Shown here piece after piece: positions 12,078 through 21,008 of a stretch of DNA of 64,000 nt. The stretch lies in the NCBI RefSeq assembly GCF_000315365.1, contig NZ_CAOS01000010.1:1-64000 (forward strand), in the 5' to 3' direction. The translations under genes and the position numbers were made by a program. Below the pieces are notes generated by a model. The model saw only the letters and a program-made list of their open reading frames with translations. It searched no databases and was not told the DNA's origin. The first letter of the stretch is position 1. The number at the start of each line of letters is the position of its first letter. This stretch comes from Desulforamulus hydrothermalis Lam5 = DSM 18033 (GTDB taxonomy: Bacteria > Bacillota > Desulfotomaculia > Desulfotomaculales > Desulfotomaculaceae).

Positions 12078-12086
12078 CCTGCTTTC

Positions 12087-12117
12087 AAAACCCAGCAGCC
12101 GGCGCTGCTGGGTTTTT
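12087..12117 (+). terminator. Rho-independent terminator after jag
   Basis: The stem CCCAGCAGC/GCTGCTGGG with a CGGC loop, preceded by A4 and followed by T5. It separates the rpmH-jag unit from mnmE. Confidence 0.9.
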
Positions 12118-12157
12118 CCAAATACTGTTACATAATAAACCTTAGGGAGGTTAAAAA

Positions 12158-13543
12158 GTGTTAAACGACACCATTGTTGCCATTGCTACACCTCTCGGAG
12201 AAGGAAGTATCGGTGTCATCCGCATCAGCGGTCCCGAGGCCGTTGCGGTGGGACGACGGGTTTTTCAGCCTAAAGTTAACCGTCACTGGTATGTTCAAGA
12301 TAATTATAAATTGGTATACGGTCATGTGGTTGATCCGGCAAACGGGGAGATCATTGATGAAGTGCTGCTTTCTGTAATGCGGGGCCCGCGCAGTTTTACA
12401 GCGGAAGATGTGGTGGAAATCAGCTGCCACGGCGGCATAGTGCCTTTGCGTCGGGTATTGGAAGTGGTGCTGCGCCAGGGAGCCCGCCTGGCGGAGCCGG
12501 GAGAATTCAGCAAGCGGGCCTTTTTGAACGGTCGTCTGGATTTAGCTCAGGCAGAGTCTGTTATTGATATTATCCGGGCCAAAACTGATGCCGGGGCGAA
12601 AATAGCCATATCCCAGTTAGGGGGTAAATTATCTCAACAAATTAATGAACTGCAGCAGGAATTGCTTGGTTTATTGGCCGGTATTGAGGCGACCATTGAT
12701 TTTCCGGAAGATGACATTCCCGATGAAAGTCTGCAAAACATGGTCGATCGTTGTACCGCGCTAATTAAAGTTTTTGATCAACTGTTGGAACATGCGGCTA
12801 CCGGCAAGGTCTACCGGGAAGGATTGAGAACTGTTATTGTCGGGAAACCTAATGTGGGCAAATCTTCTCTGCTCAACGCCTTACTGAGGGAACAAAGAGC
12901 TATTGTCACCGACATTCCCGGCACAACCCGGGATGTGATAGAAGAAGTAATTAATATTAAAGGGGTACCTTTAAAATTAATTGATACCGCAGGGTTTAGA
13001 GAAACCCAGGATTTAGTGGAACAATTAGGAGTAGAAAAATCCCGTGCGCTGCTGCAACAGGCCGACTTAGTGCTGCTGGTTTTAGATGCCGCCACCGGAT
13101 TAACCGATGATGACCTGCAAGTGGTTGATTTAGTGAAAGACAAAAAAGTGCTGGTAATTATCAATAAAATAGATATTGACCGTTCGCTGATTGATTTGCG
13201 GCAACTGCAGCAGCTTATCAGTTACAGCGACATTCTGGAAATTTCCGCTCAGAAGAACATCGGGTTGGAACGTCTGGAGCAGTCAATATTAAACTTAGTT
13301 TTGGCCGGTAAAGTAACGGCTGCAGATCAAATAGTGGTGGCCAATTCCCGTCATAAAAATGCTCTGGAAAGGGCTAAAGAGCACCTGGAAGAGGCTCGTC
13401 GGGGGCTGTTGGCAGCTGTGCCGGCGGATTTAGTGGCTATTGATTTAAAATCAGCCTGGGAAATACTAGGTGAAATAACCGGCAGTCATGTGACCGAAGA
13501 TTTAATTGACAGGATTTTTGCAGACTTTTGTATAGGTAAATGA
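12158..13543 (+). CDS. mnmE: tRNA uridine-5-carboxymethylaminomethyl GTPase MnmE
   Basis: A 461-residue GTPase that works with MnmG to modify U34 of tRNAs. An N-terminal folate-binding domain is followed by a helical region holding the G domain, with [34 protein letters not shown] and NKID motifs. The C-terminus ends in the conserved CIGK. It starts at GTG after AGGGAGG. It lies two bases before mnmG. Confidence 0.97.
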   Translation: MLNDTIVAIATPLGEGSIGVIRISGPEAVAVGRRVFQPKVNRHWYVQDNYKLVYGHVVDPANGEIIDEVLLSVMRGPRSFTAEDVVEISCHGGIVPLRRVLEVVLRQGARLAEPGEFSKRAFLNGRLDLAQAESVIDIIRAKTDAGAKIAISQLGGKLSQQINELQQELLGLLAGIEATIDFPEDDIPDESLQNMVDRCTALIKVFDQLLEHAATGKVYREGLRTVIVGKPNVGKSSLLNALLREQRAIVTDIPGTTRDVIEEVINIKGVPLKLIDTAGFRETQDLVEQLGVEKSRALLQQADLVLLVLDAATGLTDDDLQVVDLVKDKKVLVIINKIDIDRSLIDLRQLQQLISYSDILEISAQKNIGLERLEQSILNLVLAGKVTAADQIVVANSRHKNALERAKEHLEEARRGLLAAVPADLVAIDLKSAWEILGEITGSHVTEDLIDRIFADFCIGK

Positions 13544-13544
13544 G

Positions 13545-15443
13545 GTGGAAAAATTGCGCTATCATGCGGGTAATTATGATGTCATTGTGGTGGGGGCCGG
13601 GCATGCCGGCTGTGAAGCAGCTCTGGCTGCCGCCAGAATGGGATGTAAAACATTAATTTTAACCTTAAATTTAGATAACGTTGCTTTGATGCCCTGTAAT
13701 CCTGCGGTAGGAGGCCCGGCAAAATCTCACTTAGTCAAGGAAATTGATGCTTTGGGCGGCCAGATGGCAATAAATACAGATTTAGCTGCCATTCAAATGA
13801 GAATGCTTAATACCGGGAAAGGCCCGGCTGTTCATGCTTTGCGGGCACAGGCTGATAAAAACCGCTATCAGGTATTAATGAAAAAAACCTTGGAGACCCA
13901 GGAAAACCTTGATATTAAGCAATTAATGGCAGAAGAAATACAGGTTGCCAACGGACGGGTAACCGGTGTTGTTACTCATATCGGCGCTGTCTTTAACGCC
14001 CGGGCGGTGGTGGTTACAACCGGGACTTATCTCAAAGGGAGAATTATCATCGGCCAGGTACATTTTCCCGGCGGTCCCAACAGTCAGTTTCCGGCAGTTA
14101 ATTTAAGCGATAACTTAAAGGATTTAGGATTACAGTTGGGGCGCTTTAAAACCGGCACACCGGCCCGGGTTGACCGCCGGACGGTAGATTTTTCTAAAAT
14201 GATTATTCAACCGGGCGATGAAAAACTGCATAATTTTTCTTTTATCAGTCCGGTAACACACCGGGAGCAAGTACCTTGCTGGTTAACTTACACTACTGAA
14301 CAAACGCACCAGATCATTCGTGACAACCTGCACCGGTCACCTTTGTATGCCGGCATGATTGAAGGGGTGGGTCCTCGCTACTGTCCTTCAATTGAGGATA
14401 AGGTGGTACGCTTTGCCGATAAGCCGCAGCACCAGATTTTTATAGAACCGGAAGGCTTAAACACATATGAAATGTATGTGCAGGGTATGTCCACCAGTTT
14501 GCCGCCGGATGTCCAACTGGCCATGCTGCGGTCTGTGCCCGGGTTGGAGCAGGTGGAAATAATGCGGCCCGGTTATGCCATTGAGTATGATTATGTGGTG
14601 CCGACCCAGTTAAAATTAACACTGGAAACAAAAACAATCAGCGGCCTTTATACAGCCGGGCAAATTAACGGGACTTCCGGCTATGAAGAAGCTGCCGCCC
14701 AGGGGATAATGGCAGGCATCAATGCCGCCCTGCAGGTAAAAGAACAGGAGCCCTTTACCCTTTCCCGGTCGGAGGCTTACATTGGTGTTTTAATTGACGA
14801 CCTGGTTACCAAAGGCACCAATGAACCCTACCGCCTGATGACTGCCCGGGCTGAATATCGCCTGTTATTGCGGCAGGATAATGCAGATTACCGTTTAACA
14901 GAAAAAGGATACCGCATTGGTTTGGTCAGCCAAGACAGGTACCGCCGCTATCAAGAAAAATGGCAGGCCGTGCGGCATGAAATAGAAAGGTTAAAGAACA
15001 TTACCGTACCTGCCGGCCCGGATACCAATGCGTTTTTAAAGGAATTAAACTCCAGCGAAATCAGCCAGGCAACACCGGCCATTAATTTATTAAAAAGGCC
15101 GGAAATCAGCTATAAATCACTTTTACAATTAATCAAACAAGATCTTGATTTACCGGAGGAAGTTATTGAAGAAGTTGATATTGAAGTAAAATATGAAGGA
15201 TATATCAAAAAACAACTGGCCCAGGTAGAAAGGTTTGAAAAAATGGAAGGCCGCAGACTTAGGGAAGATATTGATTATCATGCCATCAAAGGGCTTTCAG
15301 TAGAGGCCAGGCAAAAACTGTCCCAGCATAAGCCGGCGTCGTTAGGACAGGCTTCCCGTATATCCGGCGTCAGCCCGGCAGACATTTCAGTTCTGTTAGT
15401 TTGGCTGGAGCAAGAACGGCGCAAGGCCGCCGGAGGTCATTAA
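13545..15443 (+). CDS. mnmG: tRNA uridine modification enzyme MnmG (GidA)
   Basis: A 632-residue FAD enzyme, partner of MnmE. The dinucleotide-binding motif [19 protein letters not shown] is near the N-terminus, followed by [20 protein letters not shown]. The length matches bacterial GidA. The GTG start follows the mnmE stop almost directly, indicating coupling. It ends two bases before the chosen rsmG start. Confidence 0.97.
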   Translation: MEKLRYHAGNYDVIVVGAGHAGCEAALAAARMGCKTLILTLNLDNVALMPCNPAVGGPAKSHLVKEIDALGGQMAINTDLAAIQMRMLNTGKGPAVHALRAQADKNRYQVLMKKTLETQENLDIKQLMAEEIQVANGRVTGVVTHIGAVFNARAVVVTTGTYLKGRIIIGQVHFPGGPNSQFPAVNLSDNLKDLGLQLGRFKTGTPARVDRRTVDFSKMIIQPGDEKLHNFSFISPVTHREQVPCWLTYTTEQTHQIIRDNLHRSPLYAGMIEGVGPRYCPSIEDKVVRFADKPQHQIFIEPEGLNTYEMYVQGMSTSLPPDVQLAMLRSVPGLEQVEIMRPGYAIEYDYVVPTQLKLTLETKTISGLYTAGQINGTSGYEEAAAQGIMAGINAALQVKEQEPFTLSRSEAYIGVLIDDLVTKGTNEPYRLMTARAEYRLLLRQDNADYRLTEKGYRIGLVSQDRYRRYQEKWQAVRHEIERLKNITVPAGPDTNAFLKELNSSEISQATPAINLLKRPEISYKSLLQLIKQDLDLPEEVIEEVDIEVKYEGYIKKQLAQVERFEKMEGRRLREDIDYHAIKGLSVEARQKLSQHKPASLGQASRISGVSPADISVLLVWLEQERRKAAGGH

Positions 15444-15445
15444 TT

Positions 15446-16168
15446 ATGAACGAGCTGCTTAACTCTTTAACCAGGGCTGCTCAGGAGACAAATATTCCTT
15501 TATCCAATCACCACTTGCAGCTTTTTGAACAATATTATCAATGTCTGCTGGAAGGCAATCAAAAATTTAATCTTACTGCCATTACAGAACCGTTGGAAGT
15601 AGCCGTTAAACATTTTATTGATTCCCTTACCTGCTTAACAGCGGTTAATTTCCCCCAGGCAGCCAGGCTGCTGGATGTGGGCACCGGGGCAGGGTTTCCG
15701 GGTTTGCCCATTAAAATTTACCGCCCTGATTTAAATGTAACCTTGATGGATTCTTTAAACAAGCGTATTGTTTTTTTAAAAGAAACCTTGAACACTTTAG
15801 GATTATCAAATATTCAGGCGGTGCATGACCGGGCGGAAGATTTCGGGCGGCGTCCGGCCGACCGGGAAAATTATGATATTGTAGTGTCCCGGGCGGTGGC
15901 CCGGCTGGCGGTGCTGGCTGAATACTGCCTGCCCTGTGTCAAGCCAGGGGGTTACTTTATTTCTCAAAAGGGCCCTGACATTGAGCAGGAAGTTCAGGAA
16001 GCTGCCCGGGCAATTAAAATTTTGGGCGGTCAACTGACAGAAGTTAAAAAAATACAACTGCCTCTCATTGGGGATGGCCGGAGCCTGGTTGTCATCAAAA
16101 AAATACAGCCGACTCCCGCTACTTACCCTCGCAAGGCCGGACTGCCGGCCAAAAAGCCAATATTATAA
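15446..16168 (+). CDS. rsmG: 16S rRNA (guanine527-N7)-methyltransferase RsmG
   Basis: A 240-residue SAM-dependent methyltransferase (GidB) acting on 16S rRNA. The SAM-binding loop LLDVGTGAGFPGLPIKI and the basic C-terminal tail PRKAGLPAKKPIL are diagnostic. ATG 15446 is chosen over an in-frame upstream ATG inside mnmG, because it follows GGAGGTCATTA at proper spacing and starts MNELLNSL as in homologs. Confidence 0.96.
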   Translation: MNELLNSLTRAAQETNIPLSNHHLQLFEQYYQCLLEGNQKFNLTAITEPLEVAVKHFIDSLTCLTAVNFPQAARLLDVGTGAGFPGLPIKIYRPDLNVTLMDSLNKRIVFLKETLNTLGLSNIQAVHDRAEDFGRRPADRENYDIVVSRAVARLAVLAEYCLPCVKPGGYFISQKGPDIEQEVQEAARAIKILGGQLTEVKKIQLPLIGDGRSLVVIKKIQPTPATYPRKAGLPAKKPIL

Positions 16169-16233
16169 CTTGCTAAATACCAGTAAATTAACAAAAATTT
16201 CCCGGGTGGTTTAATGTAAAAACTTCTTCAGAG

Positions 16234-16487
16234 TGTCGACAAACATTATCGGTGGTTGATGATCCCCTTTGGCTCCGGTCTACGCACCGACAGCACTATG
16301 ATTCGCTCCGGTGGCCCTTGGGGTCGCCTCAAACGGGCCATCCTGGCCCGGTTCGGCTGGCGCCCACGTCCTGTGGGCGCCCCCCCAAGGGTTCCTTTCG
16401 CTCATCAAGTGCTGTGACCGGTGCTTCGACAAGTCGCCGGCAGGGGTTCATCAAACCACCTCACTTTGTTTACAACCTTTGGCGACA
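16234..16487 (-). repeat. Dispersed palindromic repeat, copy 3
   Basis: A full-length (254 bp) copy in inverse orientation between rsmG and hsp20, bounded by TGTCGACA and TTTGGCGACA. It carries all family blocks and the apical GGCGCCCACG/TGTGGGCGCC stem. It is flanked by an exact 20-bp direct repeat (16204-16223 and 16493-16512). The right flanking copy is part of an intact terminator. Confidence 0.92.
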
Positions 16488-16492
16488 CTCAG

Positions 16493-16522
16493 GGGTGGTT
16501 TAATGTAAAAACCACCCTTTTT
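16493..16522 (+). terminator. Terminator after rsmG, displaced by repeat copy 3
   Basis: The hairpin GGGTGGTTT/AAAACCACCC followed by T6. The first 20 bases are duplicated exactly on the other side of the repeat at 16204-16223, where the closing arm and T-run are missing. This right copy is therefore the functional one, about 325 bp after the rsmG stop. Confidence 0.8.
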
Positions 16523-16603
16523 TCTTTTAGAGAATTACCTATGCATATAATTTATTTTTTCTGGGCAATAAAATGATGTAAAAAAATATAGGGGGGAACA
16601 ATC

Positions 16604-17047
16604 ATGTCATTAATACCTTACGAACCTTTTCGCCATTTAGAAAACATTCGCCGTGAGTTTGACCGTTTTTTCAGCCATGAGATACCTGCGATAAGAAATA
16701 ATATTGGTTTAGGTTTTGGAAATCCAAGAATTGACATTTACGAAACAGATCAGGAAGTGGTAGCTGTTTGTGATCTGCCCGGTCTGGAAAAAAAGGAAGA
16801 TGTTAATATTTACATTGACAATAATTTGCTTACCGTTAGCGGTGCCATTAATAAGGTAAATGAAGTAAAAGAAGAACACATGCACCGGCAAGAAAGATTT
16901 TTAGGGCGTTTTCAGCGATCAGTCAGCCTGCCTGTCCAGGTTGATGCCGCCGGTGTACGGGCCACTTATAAGAACGGTGTACTGGAAGTGCGTATGCCCA
17001 AACTGCAAACTGATAACAGAAAAAGAATTGACGTTGAGTTTCACTAA
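16604..17047 (+). CDS. Hsp20/alpha-crystallin small heat-shock protein
   Basis: A 147-residue small heat-shock chaperone that holds unfolding proteins. The N-terminus MSLIPYEPFRHLENIRREFD and the alpha-crystallin core (PRIDIYETDQEVVAVCDLPG to NGVLEVRMPK) are typical. It starts at ATG 11 bp after GGGGGG. It is apparently monocistronic. No CIRCE or other heat-shock operator was recognised upstream. Confidence 0.94.
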   Translation: MSLIPYEPFRHLENIRREFDRFFSHEIPAIRNNIGLGFGNPRIDIYETDQEVVAVCDLPGLEKKEDVNIYIDNNLLTVSGAINKVNEVKEEHMHRQERFLGRFQRSVSLPVQVDAAGVRATYKNGVLEVRMPKLQTDNRKRIDVEFH

Positions 17048-17161
17048 ACCTAATTTTATCTGCAAGTTCCTGATTATTAATAAATTGGCATATAATTACC
17101 CTTATATTTTTCGTTAGACCAGGCAAATTATTAATAACCTAAACATCAGGGGGGTATGAAC

Positions 17162-17302
17162 ATGCCAAGTTCTCAGAAAAGAAGAGGATTGTTTCCCGCT
17201 GGTTATAACGCAGGCGGCGACTTTAATGAAGAAGTAAGTACAGAGCTTGGTCTTACAGAACAAACCAAAGCGTCTAAAGTAAAAAACAAGAAGAAAAAGT
17301 AA
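17162..17302 (+). CDS. Small basic protein of unknown function (46 aa)
   Basis: A short open frame preceded by a run of six G's at 17149-17154 at good spacing, and followed directly by a hairpin. It begins MPSSQKRRGLFPAGYNAGGD, continues with a short acidic section (FNEEVSTELGL) and ends in a lysine-rich tail. ATG 17162 is preferred over in-frame ATG 17156, which is too close to the G-run. Composition and size resemble small acid-soluble spore proteins, but I do not recognise a specific family. Coding is likely, function unknown. Confidence 0.6.
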   Translation: MPSSQKRRGLFPAGYNAGGDFNEEVSTELGLTEQTKASKVKNKKKK

Positions 17303-17317
17303 GTAAAAAATTTTTAC

Positions 17318-17338
17318 AGCCCCTGAATCTCAGGGGCT
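17318..17338 (+). terminator. Hairpin after the small ORF
   Basis: The stem AGCCCCTGA/TCAGGGGCT closes 16 bases after the small gene and is followed by TAAACTTTT. A closely similar hairpin (17405-17428, AAGCTCCTG/CAGGGGCTT) lies 66 bases on. The pair resembles the duplicated terminators that flank the dispersed repeats. Confidence 0.6.
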
Positions 17339-17494
17339 TAAACTTTTGCTGTAGCAACCAAGTCCGCCTGAATCATACTTTTTGACAAATTTTACTAATA
17401 ATTTAAGCTCCTGGAATTACAGGGGCTTAAAATTATTTTGGTTTATGGCATACGAACCGGCTTCGCCCCGTGCGTGGCCTAATTTTTATTAATT

Positions 17495-17510
17495 TGTTTC
17501 ACGTGAAACA
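17495..17510. promoter_or_regulatory. parS centromere site 1
   Basis: A perfect 16-bp palindrome TGTTTCACGTGAAACA, identical to the bacterial parS consensus bound by ParB/Spo0J. It lies about 550 bp upstream of parA and 7.5 kb from oriC, where origin-proximal parS sites are expected. Confidence 0.95.
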
Positions 17511-17687
17511 TAGGAGGAAGAATTCATTTCTTTGTTGAATAGGAAAATTAACAATAATTTTAGCGCTGTGAAACAGCGGTCCAATTATAGGTAATTATTC
17601 CCCCACCTTGAAAACAGGCCAAGATGATAATATACTCCCTTTGATGCTAAACCGGACAGCCCTTGCTAAGCTAAAATTATTGCCTGG

Positions 17688-17860
17688 GTCATGGGTTATG
17701 GTGATGGCTGGCAAGCATGTTAAAGAGGTAGCAGAGGAAGGAACCACTAAAACCTGTTCCTTCTGTGGCCGTTAAGAAAAGAGGCGGCCCAAAGATGAGG
17801 TATTTGCCCGCCTAACGGTCAGACAACACTTAGCAGGGATATAATTAGCCTGTCAATATA
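17688..17860 (+). pseudogene. Relic of a TnpB-type transposon protein (C-terminal zinc-finger region)
   Basis: The conceptual translation from about 17705 reads GKHVKEVAEEGTTKTCSFCG before a stop, then a continuation rich in Arg/Lys with a second stop. This resembles the zinc-ribbon end of IS200/IS605-family TnpB (TxKTCSxCG). Most of the gene and the second CxxC pair are gone. The rest of the 17.3-18.06 kb gap holds two terminator-like hairpins, parS and a pair of GACTTAAGTC repeats, and no intact gene. Confidence 0.5.
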
Positions 17861-18062
17861 ACCGGAAAAAAATTTATTGCCGTGGTTAGGCTAACTGAAA
17901 GACTTAAGTCGTGCCTCGGTTATATGGAAGACTTAAGTCGTACCACGTACACTGTGGCCTGGGATTACACTAGGTGTGACCTGATGGTGCAGATGAATTA
18001 AACAGAAACCGTGATAGGTTTCTGCCTGGATTTAGTTAGTTTTAAGTAAATTTAGGAAGGGG

Positions 18063-18833
18063 GTGTCCGTCCTGGGCAAAATTATCTGCATAGCTAATCA
18101 AAAAGGTGGTGTAGCTAAAACCACCACTGCCGTAAACATAGGAGCCAGTTTAGCCATGATGGGTCAACCGGTATTACTGGTTGATATTGACCCCCAGGGA
18201 AACGCCAGCAGCGGTTTGGGTATAGATAAGTCAAAGTTAGAACGCTGCATCTACGATGTTTTAATCAATGAAATACCGGCGGAAGAAGTTTTAATCAGCA
18301 CCGATATAAGGAACTTGCATTTACTTCCTTCTACCATACAACTGGCCGGCGCAGAAGTGGAAATGGTTTCGTTAATGGCCAGAGAACAGATATTAAAACG
18401 AGCCCTTGCCCCTTTAAAGGAACGTTACCAGTATATAATTATTGATTGCCCGCCGTCCCTGGGTTTATTAACATTAAACGCCCTGGCTGCTGCTGATTCT
18501 GTTTTAATACCTATTCAATGCGAGTTTTATGCGCTGGAAGGTGTCGGTCAGTTAATGAATACCATTCAACTGGTGCAAAAGCACTTAAATCCCGGTCTTA
18601 AAATAGAAGGTGTTTTACTGACCATGTTTGATGCCAGGCTTAATTTATCCATTCAAGTGGTGGATGAAGTAAAAAAAGTTTTTGGCAATAAAGTATACAA
18701 AAACATTATTCCCCGTAACGTACGTTTAAGCGAAGCTCCCAGTCACGGTATTCCGGTGGTAATTTATGATCCTAAATCACGCGGTGCGGAAGCTTATCGA
18801 GAACTGGCTAAGGAAGTGATGGGTATTGACTAA
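18063..18833 (+). CDS. parA: Chromosome-partitioning ATPase ParA (Soj)
   Basis: A 256-residue Walker-type ATPase acting with ParB in origin segregation and regulation of DnaA. The deviant Walker A motif KGGVAKTT lies at residues 14-21, with the later motif DCPPSLGLLTLNAL typical of Soj. It starts at GTG 18063 just after AGGAAGGGG. Its end overlaps parB by 8 bp. parS sites lie on both sides of the operon. Confidence 0.97.
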   Translation: MSVLGKIICIANQKGGVAKTTTAVNIGASLAMMGQPVLLVDIDPQGNASSGLGIDKSKLERCIYDVLINEIPAEEVLISTDIRNLHLLPSTIQLAGAEVEMVSLMAREQILKRALAPLKERYQYIIIDCPPSLGLLTLNALAAADSVLIPIQCEFYALEGVGQLMNTIQLVQKHLNPGLKIEGVLLTMFDARLNLSIQVVDEVKKVFGNKVYKNIIPRNVRLSEAPSHGIPVVIYDPKSRGAEAYRELAKEVMGID

Positions 18834-19701
18834 AAAAAGAGGCTTAGGCAAAGGTCTGCAGGCTTTAATGCCTGTGACAGCCGGTGAACCTGTCAGTCAA
18901 GGTGTTTTAAAAGAAATCAGAGTAACGGATATAAGGCCTAACCCCAAGCAGCCGCGCTTGAGAATAGATCCCGACAAGCTTAACGAACTGGTAGAGTCCA
19001 TCCGGGAGTACGGAGTGGTGCAGCCGGTGGTAGTCAGAGCACAGCCGGGCGGCTATGAATTAATAGCCGGTGAGCGCCGGTGGCGTGCCTGTCAGCAATT
19101 GGGGTTGGAATATATACCAGCCGTTGTTCGAGAATATGGCGAATTGCAATCGGCGGCCATTGCCTTAATTGAAAATTTACAGCGAGAAAACCTTAATCCC
19201 CTGGAAGAAGCAACCGCTTACCGCCGGCTCATGGATGAATTTCAGTTGACGCAGGATCAGGTTTCTCAACGGGTGGGTAAAAGCAGGCCGCAAATTGCCA
19301 ATATGATCCGCTTGTTATCATTACCTAATGAAATAAAAATTAAACTGAGTAACGGTGAAATATCAGTTGGTCATGCCAGGGCGTTGTTGGCTTTAGAATC
19401 CCGCCAACTGCAACTGGAGGCCTGCGAGCTAATTACTAAAAAACAACTTTCGGTACGACAGGCAGAAGAACTGGTGAACAATCTCTTAACTAAGCAAAGT
19501 GAAAAAGAAAAAGTAAAAAAGGAAAAAACTAAAAACCCTGACATTATGGAAATAGAAGATCAACTGAGGAGCAGTTTAGGAACCAAAGTTCAAATTAAAA
19601 CCAGCCGGCGGGGCGGTAAAATAGAAATAGATTACTATGATGATAACGATTTAAACAGACTACTGGAGTTGCTGCTGGCGCAAAACAGGCAGATGGCTTA
19701 A
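18826..19701 (+). CDS. parB: Chromosome-partitioning protein ParB (Spo0J)
   Basis: A 291-residue parS-binding CTPase clamp. The N-terminal domain has the CTP-binding motif GERRWRACQQLG and the arginine-rich IALIENLQRENLNPLEEATA. The helix-turn-helix TQDQVSQRVGKSRPQIANMI follows, then a C-terminal dimerisation domain after a lysine-rich linker. It starts at TTG inside the parA end. Its last two codons and stop lie within a long palindrome centred on parS. Confidence 0.97.
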   Translation: MTKKRGLGKGLQALMPVTAGEPVSQGVLKEIRVTDIRPNPKQPRLRIDPDKLNELVESIREYGVVQPVVVRAQPGGYELIAGERRWRACQQLGLEYIPAVVREYGELQSAAIALIENLQRENLNPLEEATAYRRLMDEFQLTQDQVSQRVGKSRPQIANMIRLLSLPNEIKIKLSNGEISVGHARALLALESRQLQLEACELITKKQLSVRQAEELVNNLLTKQSEKEKVKKEKTKNPDIMEIEDQLRSSLGTKVQIKTSRRGGKIEIDYYDDNDLNRLLELLLAQNRQMA

Positions 19702-19726
19702 TGTTTCACGTGAAACATTAAGCCAT
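19693..19726. promoter_or_regulatory. parS site 2 inside a 34-bp perfect palindrome
   Basis: The parS 16-mer (19702-19717) is the centre of a perfect palindrome with 17-bp arms. It spans the last two codons and stop of parB and the first bases after it. It can bind ParB and could fold as a hairpin in the transcript end. No T-tract follows directly. Confidence 0.93.
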
Positions 19727-19781
19727 TCATTATAACTATAGCCTGCCATAATTTAAAAGGGCGGAAAACGGAGGATTTAGT

Positions 19782-20477
19782 ATGACAGGTACCATAGTAA
19801 ATGCTGCGGCCATCGTGGCCGGGACAGCCATTGGCCTTTTATTTCGTAAAGGTATCAGCGAATCTGCCAACCAAACGGTGATGAACGGTATTGGTTTGGC
19901 GGTGGCGCTGATTGGCTTTAAGATGGCCTTTAAAACAGAAAACGAATTAATTGTTATCTTAAGCCTGGTGTTAGGCGGTATTATAGGGGAAATTTTGGAT
20001 ATTGAAGGATGGTTGGGACGCATTGGTACTTATTTGGAAACTAAAATTGGGGCTGGCGAAGGGGAAGTGGCCAGGGCCTTTGTTACCACCAGTTTAATTT
20101 ATTGCGTGGGCGCCATGGCTATCATGGGGGCACTGGAAGACGGCTTGACCGGCAATGCCACCACCCTGTACGCAAAATCATTATTAGACGGCACATCTGC
20201 GGTAATTTTCACCTCTACTATGGGTTTTGGTGTAGCCTTCTCTGCCATCCCGGTACTAATATACCAGGGAGCCATCACATTGGCGGCAGATTTTCTTAAA
20301 TCCCTCCTAAACCCTGGCATGATTAATGAAATGACTGCCACCGGCGGATTATTAATTGTTGGTATTGCCAGCAATGTGCTGGGTATTAAAAAAATAAAGG
20401 TAGGCAATTTATTGCCGGCAATTTTAGTGGCCGTTTTTCTTTCCTGGCTGTGGCAGAAATTAAATATAAATATTTAG
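19782..20477 (+). CDS. DUF554 family membrane protein
   Basis: A 231-residue integral membrane protein of the DUF554 (YdfK) family. Start MTGTIVNAAAIVAGTAIGLL and the conserved CVGAMAIMGALEDGL segment identify it. About six to seven hydrophobic segments are visible. Function is unknown; it is a putative transporter. Position after parAB is common in Clostridia. Confidence 0.9.
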   Translation: MTGTIVNAAAIVAGTAIGLLFRKGISESANQTVMNGIGLAVALIGFKMAFKTENELIVILSLVLGGIIGEILDIEGWLGRIGTYLETKIGAGEGEVARAFVTTSLIYCVGAMAIMGALEDGLTGNATTLYAKSLLDGTSAVIFTSTMGFGVAFSAIPVLIYQGAITLAADFLKSLLNPGMINEMTATGGLLIVGIASNVLGIKKIKVGNLLPAILVAVFLSWLWQKLNINI

Positions 20478-20515
20478 CTAAGCAGACGGAGTATAATAAC
20501 ACCTCCGTCTCAAAC

Positions 20516-20771
20516 TGTAGACAAAGGTTATAAAACAAAGCGAGGTGGTGTTTATGATCACCTGCCGGCGACTTATCGAGGCACCGGTCACAGCACTTGA
20601 TGAGCGAGAGGAGCCCTTGGGCCGGCGTTCACAGGACGTGGGCGCCGGCCGAACCGGGCCGGGGTGGCCCGGTTGAGGCGACCCCAAGGGCCGCCGCAGC
20701 GAATCATAGTGCTGTCGGTGCGCAGACCGGAGCCAAAGGGGATCATCAACCACCGATAAGGTTTATTGACA
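20516..20771 (+). repeat. Dispersed palindromic repeat, copy 4
   Basis: A full-length (256 bp) copy between DUF554 and degV, bounded by TGTAGACA and TATTGACA. All family blocks are present; the apical stem is slightly altered (GGCGTTCAC/GTGGGCGCC). Related hairpins sharing the start AGACGGAGTAT flank it at 20484-20510 and 20777-20805. Confidence 0.9.
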
Positions 20772-20776
20772 CTCTG

Positions 20777-20812
20777 AGACGGAGTATCAAAACAACTCTG
20801 TCTTTATTTTTG
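20777..20812 (+). terminator. Terminator after DUF554, right of repeat copy 4
   Basis: The hairpin GACGGAGT/ACTCTGTC is followed by a T-rich tract. A sister hairpin GACGGAG/CTCCGTC lies before the repeat at 20484-20510. The two look like diverged duplicates of one terminator. Confidence 0.7.
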
Positions 20813-21008
20813 ATAATCTTTGACGGCAGTCTGAGCTATGTGTATTAATACATGATAAGTAATAGGGATATTATATTTCATAAATACATCCTGCCCTTTA
20901 AAAGGAATTATTGCCGGGCCGGTCGAATAGTGCCAATTGAATTATAAAAAGGTTGGTCGACAATCCGAAAATCTTAGATTTTATTAACAAAGGTGGTTTG
21001 AAATTCAA

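Noticed and set aside
16252-16503. Open frames conserved between repeat copies (starting MVDDPLWLRSTHRQHYDSLR or MVYDPLWLRS)
   Set aside because: They arise because the repeat DNA is conserved and GC-rich. They are read in opposite relation to different genes, have no ribosome-binding site and end at variable points. Several similar frames exist on both strands of the same copy. They are likely spurious hypothetical proteins.
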